Part shown: positions 17,514 to 24,925 of the stretch, in pieces
How positions within the stretch are numbered: the first letter of the stretch is position 1
How the letters are laid out: each line of letters begins with the position of its first letter
From: Deltaproteobacteria bacterium UBA2409
Lineage (GTDB): Bacteria > Bdellovibrionota_C > UBA2361 > DDRT01
Length of the DNA stretch: 64,000 bases
Assembly: GCA_002343185.1 (NCBI GenBank)
Contig: DDRT01000013.1
Coordinates: 14,694-78,693, forward strand
Direction of reading: 5' to 3'
Program-made: the position numbers and the translations under genes
Notes under the pieces: generated by a model
The model's database searches: none
What the model saw: only the letters and a program-made list of their open reading frames with translations
Told to the model about the DNA's origin: nothing

Positions 17514-18771
17514 CGAGCGAGCAAAAAAACTCCTTAATGTTGACTACGGATTAGGGGGAATTACCCAAACAGTTTTAGAGTCACAAGAACTCGGTGATGA
17601 TCTCCATTCAGAATCAATGATTCTAAATATGGGGCCAACCCATCCTGCTACACACGGAACAATTCGTATCGTTGTAGAACTTGTTGGTGAAAAAATTAGA
17701 GACGCAGAAGTTGAGGTAGGATATCTGCATCGTGGCTTTGAAAAGATGTGCGAGACTGTTGATTACAATCAGGTAATGCCTTACACCGATAGACTAAATT
17801 ACGTCTCTCCTATTATTAATAATGTAGGGTTTTGTTTAACAATCGAAAAACTACTGGGCATTAGAGTTCCAAAAAGAGCAGAGTATATAAGAGTCATCCT
17901 AAGCGAGATGTCTAGAATCTCAGATCACTTAACATGCCTTGGAGCGTCAGCAATGGAGCTAAATGCTTTCTCAGTAATGCTATATCTAATGCAGGCTAGA
18001 GAGTACCTCTGGGAGCTTATAGAAGAGGTAACCGGAGCAAGGCTCACTATTTCTTATTGTAGGGTTGGTGGAATAAAGGCAGATCTAACTCCAGGATTTA
18101 AAGAAAAAACTTTTGAGGCTTTAAAAGGGGTAAGAAAACAGATAGCACTTTCAGATAAGCTTTTAAGTAGAAATCGTGTTTTTATGGATCGGGTCTGCAA
18201 TGTTGGAACCATGACGGCTGAAGAAGCTATAAGTTATGGCTTCACAGGCCCACTACTTAGAGCAAGTGGGGTAGATTACGATGTGAGAAAAACATATCCC
18301 TACTCTTCATATGAGGATTTCGAATTCTCAGTACCTTTAGGAACAAAGGGAGATAACTATGATAGGTTCTGCGTAAGGTTAGACGAAATGGAACAATCGA
18401 TGAAGATCATCGAGCAAGCACTAAATAATCTTCCAGATGGCCCAATAGAGGTTGATGATCCGCATATAACATTGCCTCCAAAAGATCAGGTATATGGCTC
18501 CATTGATGGAATGATCAATCACTTTGAGCTAGTAATGTACGGGGTAAAACCACCTAAAGGAGATGTGTACAGCATGGTTGAGGGGGGTAACGGAGAATTA
18601 GGATTTTATGTAGTATCAGATGGGAGTGGAAAACCTTATAAATGCCATGTTAGAGCCCCTGCATTTATTCATATGGGAGCCATGAGAAAGATGCTTCTTG
18701 GTGCAAATATCTCGGATCTGATTCCTACTTTCGGTATGATTAATATGATCGGTGGTGAGTGTGACAGATAA
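17503..18771 (+). CDS. nuoD: NADH-quinone oxidoreductase subunit D (49 kDa subunit)
   Basis: NuoD lines the quinone-binding cavity of complex I. NMGPTHPATHGTIRIVVEL near the N-terminus and GYLHRGFEKMCE are diagnostic; the histidine and tyrosine of these loops contact quinone. The C-terminus ends DLIPTFGMINMIGGECDR, as in the family. The start is the ATG at 17503, 6 nt after an AAGGAGGG ribosome site at 17489-17496; the longer frame from TTG 17473 is therefore not used. Length 422 residues, normal. Confidence 0.96.
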   Translation: MEANERAKKLLNVDYGLGGITQTVLESQELGDDLHSESMILNMGPTHPATHGTIRIVVELVGEKIRDAEVEVGYLHRGFEKMCETVDYNQVMPYTDRLNYVSPIINNVGFCLTIEKLLGIRVPKRAEYIRVILSEMSRISDHLTCLGASAMELNAFSVMLYLMQAREYLWELIEEVTGARLTISYCRVGGIKADLTPGFKEKTFEALKGVRKQIALSDKLLSRNRVFMDRVCNVGTMTAEEAISYGFTGPLLRASGVDYDVRKTYPYSSYEDFEFSVPLGTKGDNYDRFCVRLDEMEQSMKIIEQALNNLPDGPIEVDDPHITLPPKDQVYGSIDGMINHFELVMYGVKPPKGDVYSMVEGGNGELGFYVVSDGSGKPYKCHVRAPAFIHMGAMRKMLLGANISDLIPTFGMINMIGGECDR

Positions 18772-19318
18772 GAAGTTTGACGTGTGTGAAAAAAGAGCTG
18801 AGGAAATAATAGCTCAGTATCCAGACAAGCACTCAGCTGTAATGCCGTTATTGTACCTTGTTCAAGAACAGTCAGGCTGTATTACTGAAGAGGGAATTTT
18901 ATGGGTTTCGGGCAAAATTGATATGGCCCCAGTCCATGTAAGAGAGGTCGCTACTTTTTATACGATGTACTACAAAAAACCTGTTGGAAGATTTCATTTT
19001 CAAGTTTGTAGAACCCTTTCATGTGCTCTTCGCGGTGCTAGGGATGTAACTGGCTACTTAAAAGAAAGATTTGGGTTAGAGCCTGGAGAAGTTTCGCTTA
19101 ACGGGCTTTGGAGTTATGAAGAAGTTGAATGTTTAGGCTCCTGTGGTACAGCTCCAATGTGTCAGGTGAATGATACTTTTTTTGAAAATCTAACCGTTGA
19201 AAAATTAGGAAGAATAGTTGATCGAATTGAAGCAAAAAAACCAAACCTAAAACTCTCTGTCTTGAGGGATGAAATGGGAGATGGATTACAGGGTAATCCA
19301 AAGTCTGAAGTGATATGA
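18752..19318 (+). CDS. nuoE: NADH-quinone oxidoreductase subunit E (24 kDa subunit)
   Basis: NuoE carries the N1a [2Fe-2S] cluster of the NADH dehydrogenase module. The four cysteines are visible in CRTLSC (C-x4-C) and CLGSC (C-x3-C). VREVATFYTMYY is the conserved helix before the cluster. The GTG start overlaps the end of nuoD by 20 nt, and the stop overlaps nuoF (ATGA). Length 188 residues, slightly longer than average with a C-terminal tail. Confidence 0.95.
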   Translation: MVSVTDKKFDVCEKRAEEIIAQYPDKHSAVMPLLYLVQEQSGCITEEGILWVSGKIDMAPVHVREVATFYTMYYKKPVGRFHFQVCRTLSCALRGARDVTGYLKERFGLEPGEVSLNGLWSYEEVECLGSCGTAPMCQVNDTFFENLTVEKLGRIVDRIEAKKPNLKLSVLRDEMGDGLQGNPKSEVI

Positions 19319-20604
19319 GCAAAAAGATTCTACTCAAAAATGTTCATAATCAAGGTCAGGCAACTTTTGATGGATACGTAAATAGTGGTGGACTCCTTGG
19401 ACTGAAAAAGGCACTTAAAAAAGATCCAAAAGAGGTAATAGAAGAGGTAAAAAACTCAGGGCTTCGAGGTCGTGGAGGTGCAGGGTTTCCAACAGGGGTT
19501 AAGTGGGGGTTTGTTCCAAGAGACACTGGGAAACCTGTCTATCTAATCTGTAATGCTGATGAGAGCGAGCCAGGAACATTTAAAGATCGTGTTATTATGG
19601 AGCGTGATCCATTCTTGATGATCGAAGGGATGATTATCGCTGCATATGCACTTGGATCAAGCTTAAGTTTTATCTATGTAAGAGGTGAGTACTCATATCC
19701 TTATATAAAAACTCTTGAGGCGATAAAAGAAGCCTACTCAAAAGGGATGCTAGGGAAAAATATTCTTGGTTCAAACTTTTCTCATGAAATGGTTCTTCAT
19801 AGAGGTGCAGGAGCATACATCTGCGGAGAAGAAACCGGGCTAATAAATTCTTTAGAAGGGAAAAAAGGTCAGCCAAGAATTAAACCTCCTTTCCCAGCAG
19901 TGAAAGGGCTATATGGTTGTCCGACATGTGTAAATAATGTTGAAACCCTTGCAGTGTTGCCATTTATTTTTTCAGAAGGTTGGGAGGCCTACGCAGCTCT
20001 TGGCACTGAAAAATCAAAGGGCACAAAGTTAATAAGCGCGTCAGGTCATATCAATAAACCAGGAGTTTATGAGATAGAGCTTGGATATCCCCTAAAGGAG
20101 TTTCTTGAAGTTGAATGCGGTGGTGTTTGGAAAGGGAGAAAGCTAAAAGCAGTCATCCCTGGAGGCTCTTCTGTTCCTGTTTTAAGAGCTGATGAGATTG
20201 AAAAGGTTAATCTTGATTACGAGTCCCTACGAGATGCTGGAACAATGCTTGGTTCTGGTGGATTTATAGTTTTAGATGAAACAGCTGATATGGTTGAGGT
20301 TGCTAGAAATCTGGCCCATTTTTATGCCCACGAGTCTTGCGGACAGTGCACACCGTGTAGAGAGGGGGGACACTGGGTTGAGAAGGTTTTTACCAGAATC
20401 TCTAAAGGAAGAGGGGTGCCTGGTGATATGGAATTAGTCGATTCGATGTGTTCTCAGATTGCAGGTCACACAATTTGCCCTTTTGGGGATGCACTTGTTA
20501 CCCCTGCTCAGTCTTTGATGAAAAAATTTCCAGAGGAGTTTAAAGATAGAATTTTGAATGGTTCCAAAAGCACTAATCCATTAAACTATGAGTTAGGTCA
20601 TTAA
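19315..20604 (+). CDS. nuoF: NADH-quinone oxidoreductase subunit F (51 kDa subunit)
   Basis: NuoF binds NADH and FMN and carries the N3 [4Fe-4S] cluster. GLRGRGGAGFPTGVKWGF is the FMN/NADH loop, ESEPGTFKDR and GAGAYICGEETGLINSLEG are further signatures, and the cluster ligands are in SCGQCTPCREG with the fourth cysteine in HTICPFGDA. Length 429 residues, normal. It is coupled upstream to nuoE (ATGA) and downstream to nuoG, whose ATG overlaps the nuoF stop by one base. Confidence 0.97.
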   Translation: MSKKILLKNVHNQGQATFDGYVNSGGLLGLKKALKKDPKEVIEEVKNSGLRGRGGAGFPTGVKWGFVPRDTGKPVYLICNADESEPGTFKDRVIMERDPFLMIEGMIIAAYALGSSLSFIYVRGEYSYPYIKTLEAIKEAYSKGMLGKNILGSNFSHEMVLHRGAGAYICGEETGLINSLEGKKGQPRIKPPFPAVKGLYGCPTCVNNVETLAVLPFIFSEGWEAYAALGTEKSKGTKLISASGHINKPGVYEIELGYPLKEFLEVECGGVWKGRKLKAVIPGGSSVPVLRADEIEKVNLDYESLRDAGTMLGSGGFIVLDETADMVEVARNLAHFYAHESCGQCTPCREGGHWVEKVFTRISKGRGVPGDMELVDSMCSQIAGHTICPFGDALVTPAQSLMKKFPEEFKDRILNGSKSTNPLNYELGH

Positions 20605-22130
20605 TGAGTGAAACTGTAAATCTGACTATAGATGGTAAAGCTTTATCTGTTCCAAAAGGTACAAACTTAATTGAGGCTGCAAAAAAACTCGGAATTTTAA
20701 TTCCACACTATTGCTACCACCCAGATCTTTCAATCGCAGGTAACTGCAGAATGTGTCAGGTTGCCGTAAAAGGAGCTCCTAAACTTACAATTGCCTGTAA
20801 TACACAAGTGACTGAAGGAATGGAGGTCGCAACAAATTCAAAAGAAGTTAAAGATGCTCAAAGTGCAACTTTAGAGTTTATACTTATTAATCATCCTCTT
20901 GATTGCACTGTTTGTGATCAGGCAGGGCACTGTAAATTACAAGATTACCATTTTGAATATAACGCAAAGCCATCAAGATTTTTAGAGGAAAAAGAACATA
21001 AGCCTAAGGCTGTTCCGTTAGGGCCAACTGTAATGCTTGATGGTGAGCGGTGCATAATGTGCACAAGGTGTATCAGGTTTTGTGACGAAGTGACTAAAAC
21101 CTCTGAGCTTGGAATGTTAAATCGAGGGGATAGGTCAGTTATTTCAATTAACCCTGGACGAGAGCTTGATAATCCTCTTTCTGGCAGTGTTGTAGATCTA
21201 TGTCCTGTTGGCGCACTAACACATCGAAACTGGAGATTTAATTCAAGAATCTGGTTTACAAAACAGGTAGACTCCGTTTGTCCAGGATGTTCAACTGGAT
21301 GTAACGTTAAAGTTGCTGTAAGAGATAAACAGGTTGTTCAGGTAAAAGCCAGATATAATTCAAATGTTAATAAAGAATGGCTTTGCGATGAGGGAAGGTA
21401 TGGTTTTCATCGCTTTTTGCCAGAGACAAGAGTTCTAGAACCCCTGATTAATGGCAAAGTTGCTTCTCTTGATGAAGCACTAACTAAAGCCTCAAAGATG
21501 TTTGATGATAAGACTGCAATTTTCTTATCCCCTGATCTTTTGTTTGAGGAATTTTCATTAATTTCAAAATTTATTGAAACACTCCCTGTAAAACCTTTTA
21601 CCTGTGTTCAGTATAAGAAAAGAGAATTAAGCGAGGTCGAGAAAATATTAGTAAGCCCTGATTACGCAGCTAATTTTAAAAGTGCTCAAAATTTTGGATT
21701 AGCCTCTGAAGATCCTAGTACTCAGTACATAGAAGGAATAGCAAAACTTAAAGAGGGATCTTTTAGCTCAGTTTGGATTATTGGGGATCGAGGGATTGAG
21801 GAAGTGGAAGGGATCTCCTTACCGGTAAATTCAGTTGGATTTTTCACTAATGCCGAGAATAATCTAAAGCCAGGAATCGTTCTTCCAGCTAGATCAATAT
21901 TAGAAAAATCAGGACTATATTTAAATAAAGACCTTAGACTACAGTTTATTGATAGATTAATTGATTTTCCAAGTAATACTGAGCCAGAGTGGAGATTGAT
22001 TAATAAAATAGCTGAAAAACGAGGGAAAAAGCTTACTGATGCCCAGTCAGATAGAGACTTAACTTTGAGTGTTCTTAACCCTGAAATCTCGATTTTTACC
22101 CTTAAAGAACAAGGTGGAGTAAGAATTTAG
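20604..22130 (+). CDS. nuoG: NADH-quinone oxidoreductase subunit G, short form
   Basis: This is the iron-sulfur subunit that carries electrons from NuoF to the quinone side. The ferredoxin-like [2Fe-2S] domain (HYCYHPDLSIAGNCRMCQVAV), the His-Cys [4Fe-4S] segment (CTVCDQAGHCKLQDY), and the domain with CIMCTRCIRFC and CPVGAL are intact. CPGCSTGCNVKV follows at the start of the molybdopterin-type domain. That domain is short: the protein has 508 residues against ~700-900 in many bacteria. It is the last gene of this nuo run; nuoH and nuoI are not here. Confidence 0.94.
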   Translation: MSETVNLTIDGKALSVPKGTNLIEAAKKLGILIPHYCYHPDLSIAGNCRMCQVAVKGAPKLTIACNTQVTEGMEVATNSKEVKDAQSATLEFILINHPLDCTVCDQAGHCKLQDYHFEYNAKPSRFLEEKEHKPKAVPLGPTVMLDGERCIMCTRCIRFCDEVTKTSELGMLNRGDRSVISINPGRELDNPLSGSVVDLCPVGALTHRNWRFNSRIWFTKQVDSVCPGCSTGCNVKVAVRDKQVVQVKARYNSNVNKEWLCDEGRYGFHRFLPETRVLEPLINGKVASLDEALTKASKMFDDKTAIFLSPDLLFEEFSLISKFIETLPVKPFTCVQYKKRELSEVEKILVSPDYAANFKSAQNFGLASEDPSTQYIEGIAKLKEGSFSSVWIIGDRGIEEVEGISLPVNSVGFFTNAENNLKPGIVLPARSILEKSGLYLNKDLRLQFIDRLIDFPSNTEPEWRLINKIAEKRGKKLTDAQSDRDLTLSVLNPEISIFTLKEQGGVRI

Positions 22131-22137
22131 AACCGGC

Positions 22138-22143
22138 TATCAT
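22138..22143 (+). promoter_or_regulatory. Candidate -10 element next to a start codon
   Basis: TATCAT lies 6 nt before the ATG at 22150, and no Shine-Dalgarno is seen. The arrangement fits a leaderless transcript. The upstream -35 region is weak. Confidence 0.35.
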
Positions 22144-22149
22144 AGTGCA

Positions 22150-22917
22150 ATGCTTGCAACTTCTGCTGCATTAGCCTGGTCGATAGCATCCCTTCCACAG
22201 GAGCCTATCAAGAATATTGATCCAGAGAAGATCTGGAGAAGCCCTGATATACATAAAGCATGTATGGATACCCTAAGAGGCATGGAGCATCCATATTTTA
22301 AACGGGTAGCAGATGCTGTTGATAGGGATGGATATACTTTTAGAATTCCATCAGATGCCGATAAGCTTGGTCTTAGAATTACTCCTACCGTTTACGCAGT
22401 CACAAATACTACCAACAAAGTTGTCTGGCTCATTAAAGATAATATCGGTTCTTCAAAAGAGATTCTTTTTGAAGTTTTTACAAATGAAGGCGCTCATATA
22501 ATTGTTAGACCTGAAACTTATCCATCTTTCTCCGAAGAAGGATCAAAGCGATTTCTTGAAGAATTTAAAAAAGGTGAAAGAAAGGATGATTTTAATCGGA
22601 TAATGAGAGCCATCAGCCATGAAACTACAAGTTTTTTACCTGGACATTTAATCACTCAAGACTCTAGAGGAACCCCTGTAAAAACACTTACAGCTCTTGC
22701 TCCAACTGTTGATACTTTTTTTAGAAGAGCGTCTTATCAGGTTTTATCACGAGTTTTCCCTGAGCCTGTTTTTAAAACACTTAACTCAGTTCCTCCTTCT
22801 GATTCCCCTGAAGGGCATTTTGTTGGAAGGATGGTTGAATATGTAAATTCTGGGAATACAAAGAAAGATATTTTATCTGATCTTAAGACCCTCGGGTTTG
22901 AACTTAAGGATGAATAG
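22150..22917 (+). CDS. Protein of unknown function, possible exported protein
   Basis: The 255-residue product is not recognised. The N-terminus MLATSAALAWSIASLPQEP is hydrophobic enough to be a weak signal peptide, though it lacks a basic residue. The rest is soluble and of mixed charge, with HPYFKRVADAVDRDGYTF and TTNKVVWLIKDNIGSSKEI. It follows nuoG after 19 nt but has its own candidate -10 element. A nested repeat lies directly downstream. Confidence 0.7.
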   Translation: MLATSAALAWSIASLPQEPIKNIDPEKIWRSPDIHKACMDTLRGMEHPYFKRVADAVDRDGYTFRIPSDADKLGLRITPTVYAVTNTTNKVVWLIKDNIGSSKEILFEVFTNEGAHIIVRPETYPSFSEEGSKRFLEEFKKGERKDDFNRIMRAISHETTSFLPGHLITQDSRGTPVKTLTALAPTVDTFFRRASYQVLSRVFPEPVFKTLNSVPPSDSPEGHFVGRMVEYVNSGNTKKDILSDLKTLGFELKDE

Positions 22918-22929
22918 CTTTCTATCATT

Positions 22930-23064
22930 AGGGGTCAGGCCGGAAGGATCTGTTGTCTGCGCAAGCAGACAAAGAAACAAAACGGGGGTCAGGCCGGAAG
23001 GCCTGACCCCCATTTTCTGCTTCGTCTGCTGACGCAGACGACAGATCCTCCCGGCCTGACCCTC
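22930..23064. repeat. Cloverleaf-like nested palindromic repeat
   Basis: The outer arms at 22930-22953 and 23041-23064 are 24-nt near-perfect reverse complements (GGGTCAGGCCGG...GGATCTGT). Enclosed are three perfect hairpins: GTCTGC-GCAA-GCAGAC (22955-22970), GGGGGTCAGGCC with GGAA loop (22984-23011), and GTCTGC-TGAC-GCAGAC (23024-23039). The first and third stems are identical. It lies between two genes on the same strand. Confidence 0.93.
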
Positions 23065-23110
23065 AAAGATTCAATTTGCCCCCAAGTCCTCTTCATAGTA
23101 TCAAGGCTTT

Positions 23111-23416
23111 ATGATTCTTCTCTCAAACCTTATGGTTGGTGTTGCAGCAGTTTTAGATATGCTGCTTATGATATTAATGTTCCTCATGCTAGGAAGAGTA
23201 ATAATATCTTGGGTTTCAGCAGATCCTTATAATCCAATAGTAAGATTTATTCATACCTCAACAGAACCACTCATTAGCCTTGTTAGAAGATACATCCCAA
23301 GGATCCCAGGTCCCTTAGATTGGTCAGTTTTTATTGTTTTTATTCTAATTGTTTTTATAAGATCCTTCTTAGTTGCTTCTTTGTTTGACTATGCACGAGT
23401 TTTAAAGGGGATGTGA
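23111..23416 (+). CDS. YggT family membrane protein
   Basis: The 101-residue protein has two hydrophobic halves joined by a conserved loop: LGRVIISWVSADPYNPIVRFI and TEPLISLVRRYIPRIPG, then DWSVFIVFILIVFI. This is the usual YggT pattern. Family members act in cell envelope or division-related processes and osmotic adaptation; the exact role is not settled. The stop overlaps the next ATG (ATGATG). Confidence 0.85.
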   Translation: MILLSNLMVGVAAVLDMLLMILMFLMLGRVIISWVSADPYNPIVRFIHTSTEPLISLVRRYIPRIPGPLDWSVFIVFILIVFIRSFLVASLFDYARVLKGM

Positions 23417-23628
23417 TGATACCAATACTTGTCATGATTCATAAAGTTCTTCTGATCTTATCTATAGCTGTTGTTGGGGGATACTTACTGTTCCATGTAG
23501 CTAAAGTTTTTGGAGCAGTTTTGGTTTCTTCTAAGGAATGCTTTAAGAGTGAACCTTACTATTCAGCTTTTTTGTTACTAATTACCTCAGTTTCTACCCT
23601 CACTGTTATGCTCGAGATCATCAAGTAA
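23413..23628 (+). CDS. Small two-helix membrane protein
   Basis: The 71-residue protein has two predicted membrane helices (ILVMIHKVLLILSIAVVGGYLLF and YSAFLLLITSVSTLTVML) separated by a short loop with a cysteine. No family is recognised. Its ATG overlaps the yggT stop and a second in-frame ATG follows at once. Its 3' end overlaps the convergent recO end by 42 nt. Confidence 0.6.
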   Translation: MMIPILVMIHKVLLILSIAVVGGYLLFHVAKVFGAVLVSSKECFKSEPYYSAFLLLITSVSTLTVMLEIIK

Positions 23629-24153
23629 CGATTCAACATTTGGTCTTGAGTAAAGCTTCTTTCCAATAAACTCCTCGATCTTATCAAGAAGTCCTAGTAG
23701 AGTTTTTTTTGATGGAACTTCTAGGCCATTTGAAATTCCAAGATGAACACCAATACCTGAAATAGTTAAAACATATGCCTTTAAGAGATCTTTTAGTTTT
23801 TTTGCTTCACTAAGAGCAGTTTTTCCTAGCTTTAATACCTCAAATAGATCTTCTGAGTCTGAGCCTTCTGTTGCTCTTTCACAGATCTCACAGATTGAGC
23901 CTAAAAGGATCAGAGCAGCATAGTTGGTTCTGACATTCCTAGGGCTCTTTAAACCGGTAATTCCAGTGACAGTCTCATTCCCTTTACTGCTTGTGACCTC
24001 AAAATTACCTAAGTCTCCCATATCAAGGCCAAGCTTTTTCGGGCCACTAAGCGACTTTTTTCCACCATCTTTAAATAAAATACTCAACATCACCTTAGAA
24101 TCACGATAGGGGTTTACGCGGAGCACTATTCCCTCTAATGTTGAACGAATCAT
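23587..24153 (-). CDS. recO: DNA repair protein RecO, short
   Basis: RecO helps load RecA on gapped DNA with RecR. The N-terminal OB-fold region shows LEGIVLRVNPYRDSKVMLSILFKDGG and SGPKKLG, the expected RecO pattern. A helical C-terminal part follows with a CxxC-like CEICE. At 188 residues it is shorter than the usual ~240, so the C-terminal domain is reduced. The ATG at 24153 is preceded by a palindromic TAGTATAGTAT segment and no Shine-Dalgarno. Confidence 0.72.
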   Translation of the reverse strand: MIRSTLEGIVLRVNPYRDSKVMLSILFKDGGKKSLSGPKKLGLDMGDLGNFEVTSSKGNETVTGITGLKSPRNVRTNYAALILLGSICEICERATEGSDSEDLFEVLKLGKTALSEAKKLKDLLKAYVLTISGIGVHLGISNGLEVPSKKTLLGLLDKIEEFIGKKLYSRPNVESLLDDLEHNSEGRN

Positions 24154-24222
24154 ATACTATACTAAACTGAGCTTTAGTTTTGAGTATAGAAGTATTTAGG
24201 GCAAAAGAAAGAAACTTTTTTA

Positions 24223-24312
24223 AGCGTGTTTTGGCTCCGCCAAACCCACGCTCGCCCTGCAATACTCCTGAGGTTTTGAGCTAAAAAGCTCAAAACCTAA
24301 GGAGTGCAGGGC
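24223..24312. repeat. Two long hairpins upstream of grpE
   Basis: Hairpin 1 (24223-24252) pairs AGCGTG and TTTGGC with GCCAAA and CACGCT. Hairpin 2 (24254-24312) has a stem of about 24 bp: GCCCTGCA, CTCCT and AGGTTTTGAGC pair with GCTCAAAACCT, AGGAG and TGCAGGGC around a TAAAAA loop. They lie between divergent recO and grpE, so they may be part of the grpE leader or promoter region. Confidence 0.88.
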
Positions 24313-24357
24313 TTAGCCCTTGAAATATTAGGAAACAGTAGTTAAAGGTACTTTATT

Positions 24358-24882
24358 TTGGATTGGAAGGGAATTTTTAAGAAAGTGGAAGAAGATACCT
24401 CAGAGAGCAATGTGGAAGAGGCAAAGCCAGTCGAAGAAAGTAAGCCCTCAGAAGCCGATGAGTTAAAAGATAAACATCTCAGGCTACTTGCTGAGTTTGA
24501 TAACTTTAAGAAGCGGGTAGCAAAAGAGCGAAGTGAGCTTATTAAGTACCAGGGGGAGGGCATATTTAGAGATCTTCTGGATGTAGTAGACAACTTTGAG
24601 CGGGCACTAAAATTTAAAGACTCAGAGCCTGAAAAGGTTCTGGCTGGGGTCGAGATGATCTATAAAGAGCTTCAAGATCTATTGACCAGATATGAGGTTA
24701 AGTCTCAGAGCTATATAGGACAGGATTTCGATCCAAACATTCATATGGCACTATCTAAAGTTCCTGGGGATGAGCCAGATAAGGTGGTAGATGAACACAA
24801 AAAAGCCTATTTTTATAAGGATAAGCTTTTAAGGGTAGCTGAGGTCGTTGTTTCAGTAGAAAAAGAGCCCTCAAGTGATTGA
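24358..24882 (+). CDS. grpE: GrpE nucleotide exchange factor
   Basis: GrpE exchanges ADP for ATP on DnaK. The acidic N-terminus (EEDTSESNVEEAKPVEESK) leads into a long helix (LKDKHLRLLAEFDNFKKRVAKER), then DLLDVVDNFERAL and a C-terminal beta domain (VVDEHKKAYFYKDKLLRVAEVVVS). At 174 residues it is normal. The start is a TTG with AAAGG about 10 nt upstream; no ATG suits. It is followed by dnaK and dnaJ on the same strand. hrcA is not adjacent. Confidence 0.93.
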   Translation: MDWKGIFKKVEEDTSESNVEEAKPVEESKPSEADELKDKHLRLLAEFDNFKKRVAKERSELIKYQGEGIFRDLLDVVDNFERALKFKDSEPEKVLAGVEMIYKELQDLLTRYEVKSQSYIGQDFDPNIHMALSKVPGDEPDKVVDEHKKAYFYKDKLLRVAEVVVSVEKEPSSD

Positions 24883-24925
24883 AAACGCTCAGAATGGTGG
24901 TTATTTAGTAGATTAGGAAGGAAAT

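Noticed and set aside
24319..24342. Heat-shock sigma factor -35 (CTTGAAA) before grpE
   Set aside because: No CCCCAT-like -10 follows at the right distance. An HrcA CIRCE operator was also looked for and not seen.
24342..24593. Serine-rich 83-codon minus-strand frame opposite grpE
   Set aside because: Shadow of the glutamate-rich grpE start; no ribosome site and low-complexity product.
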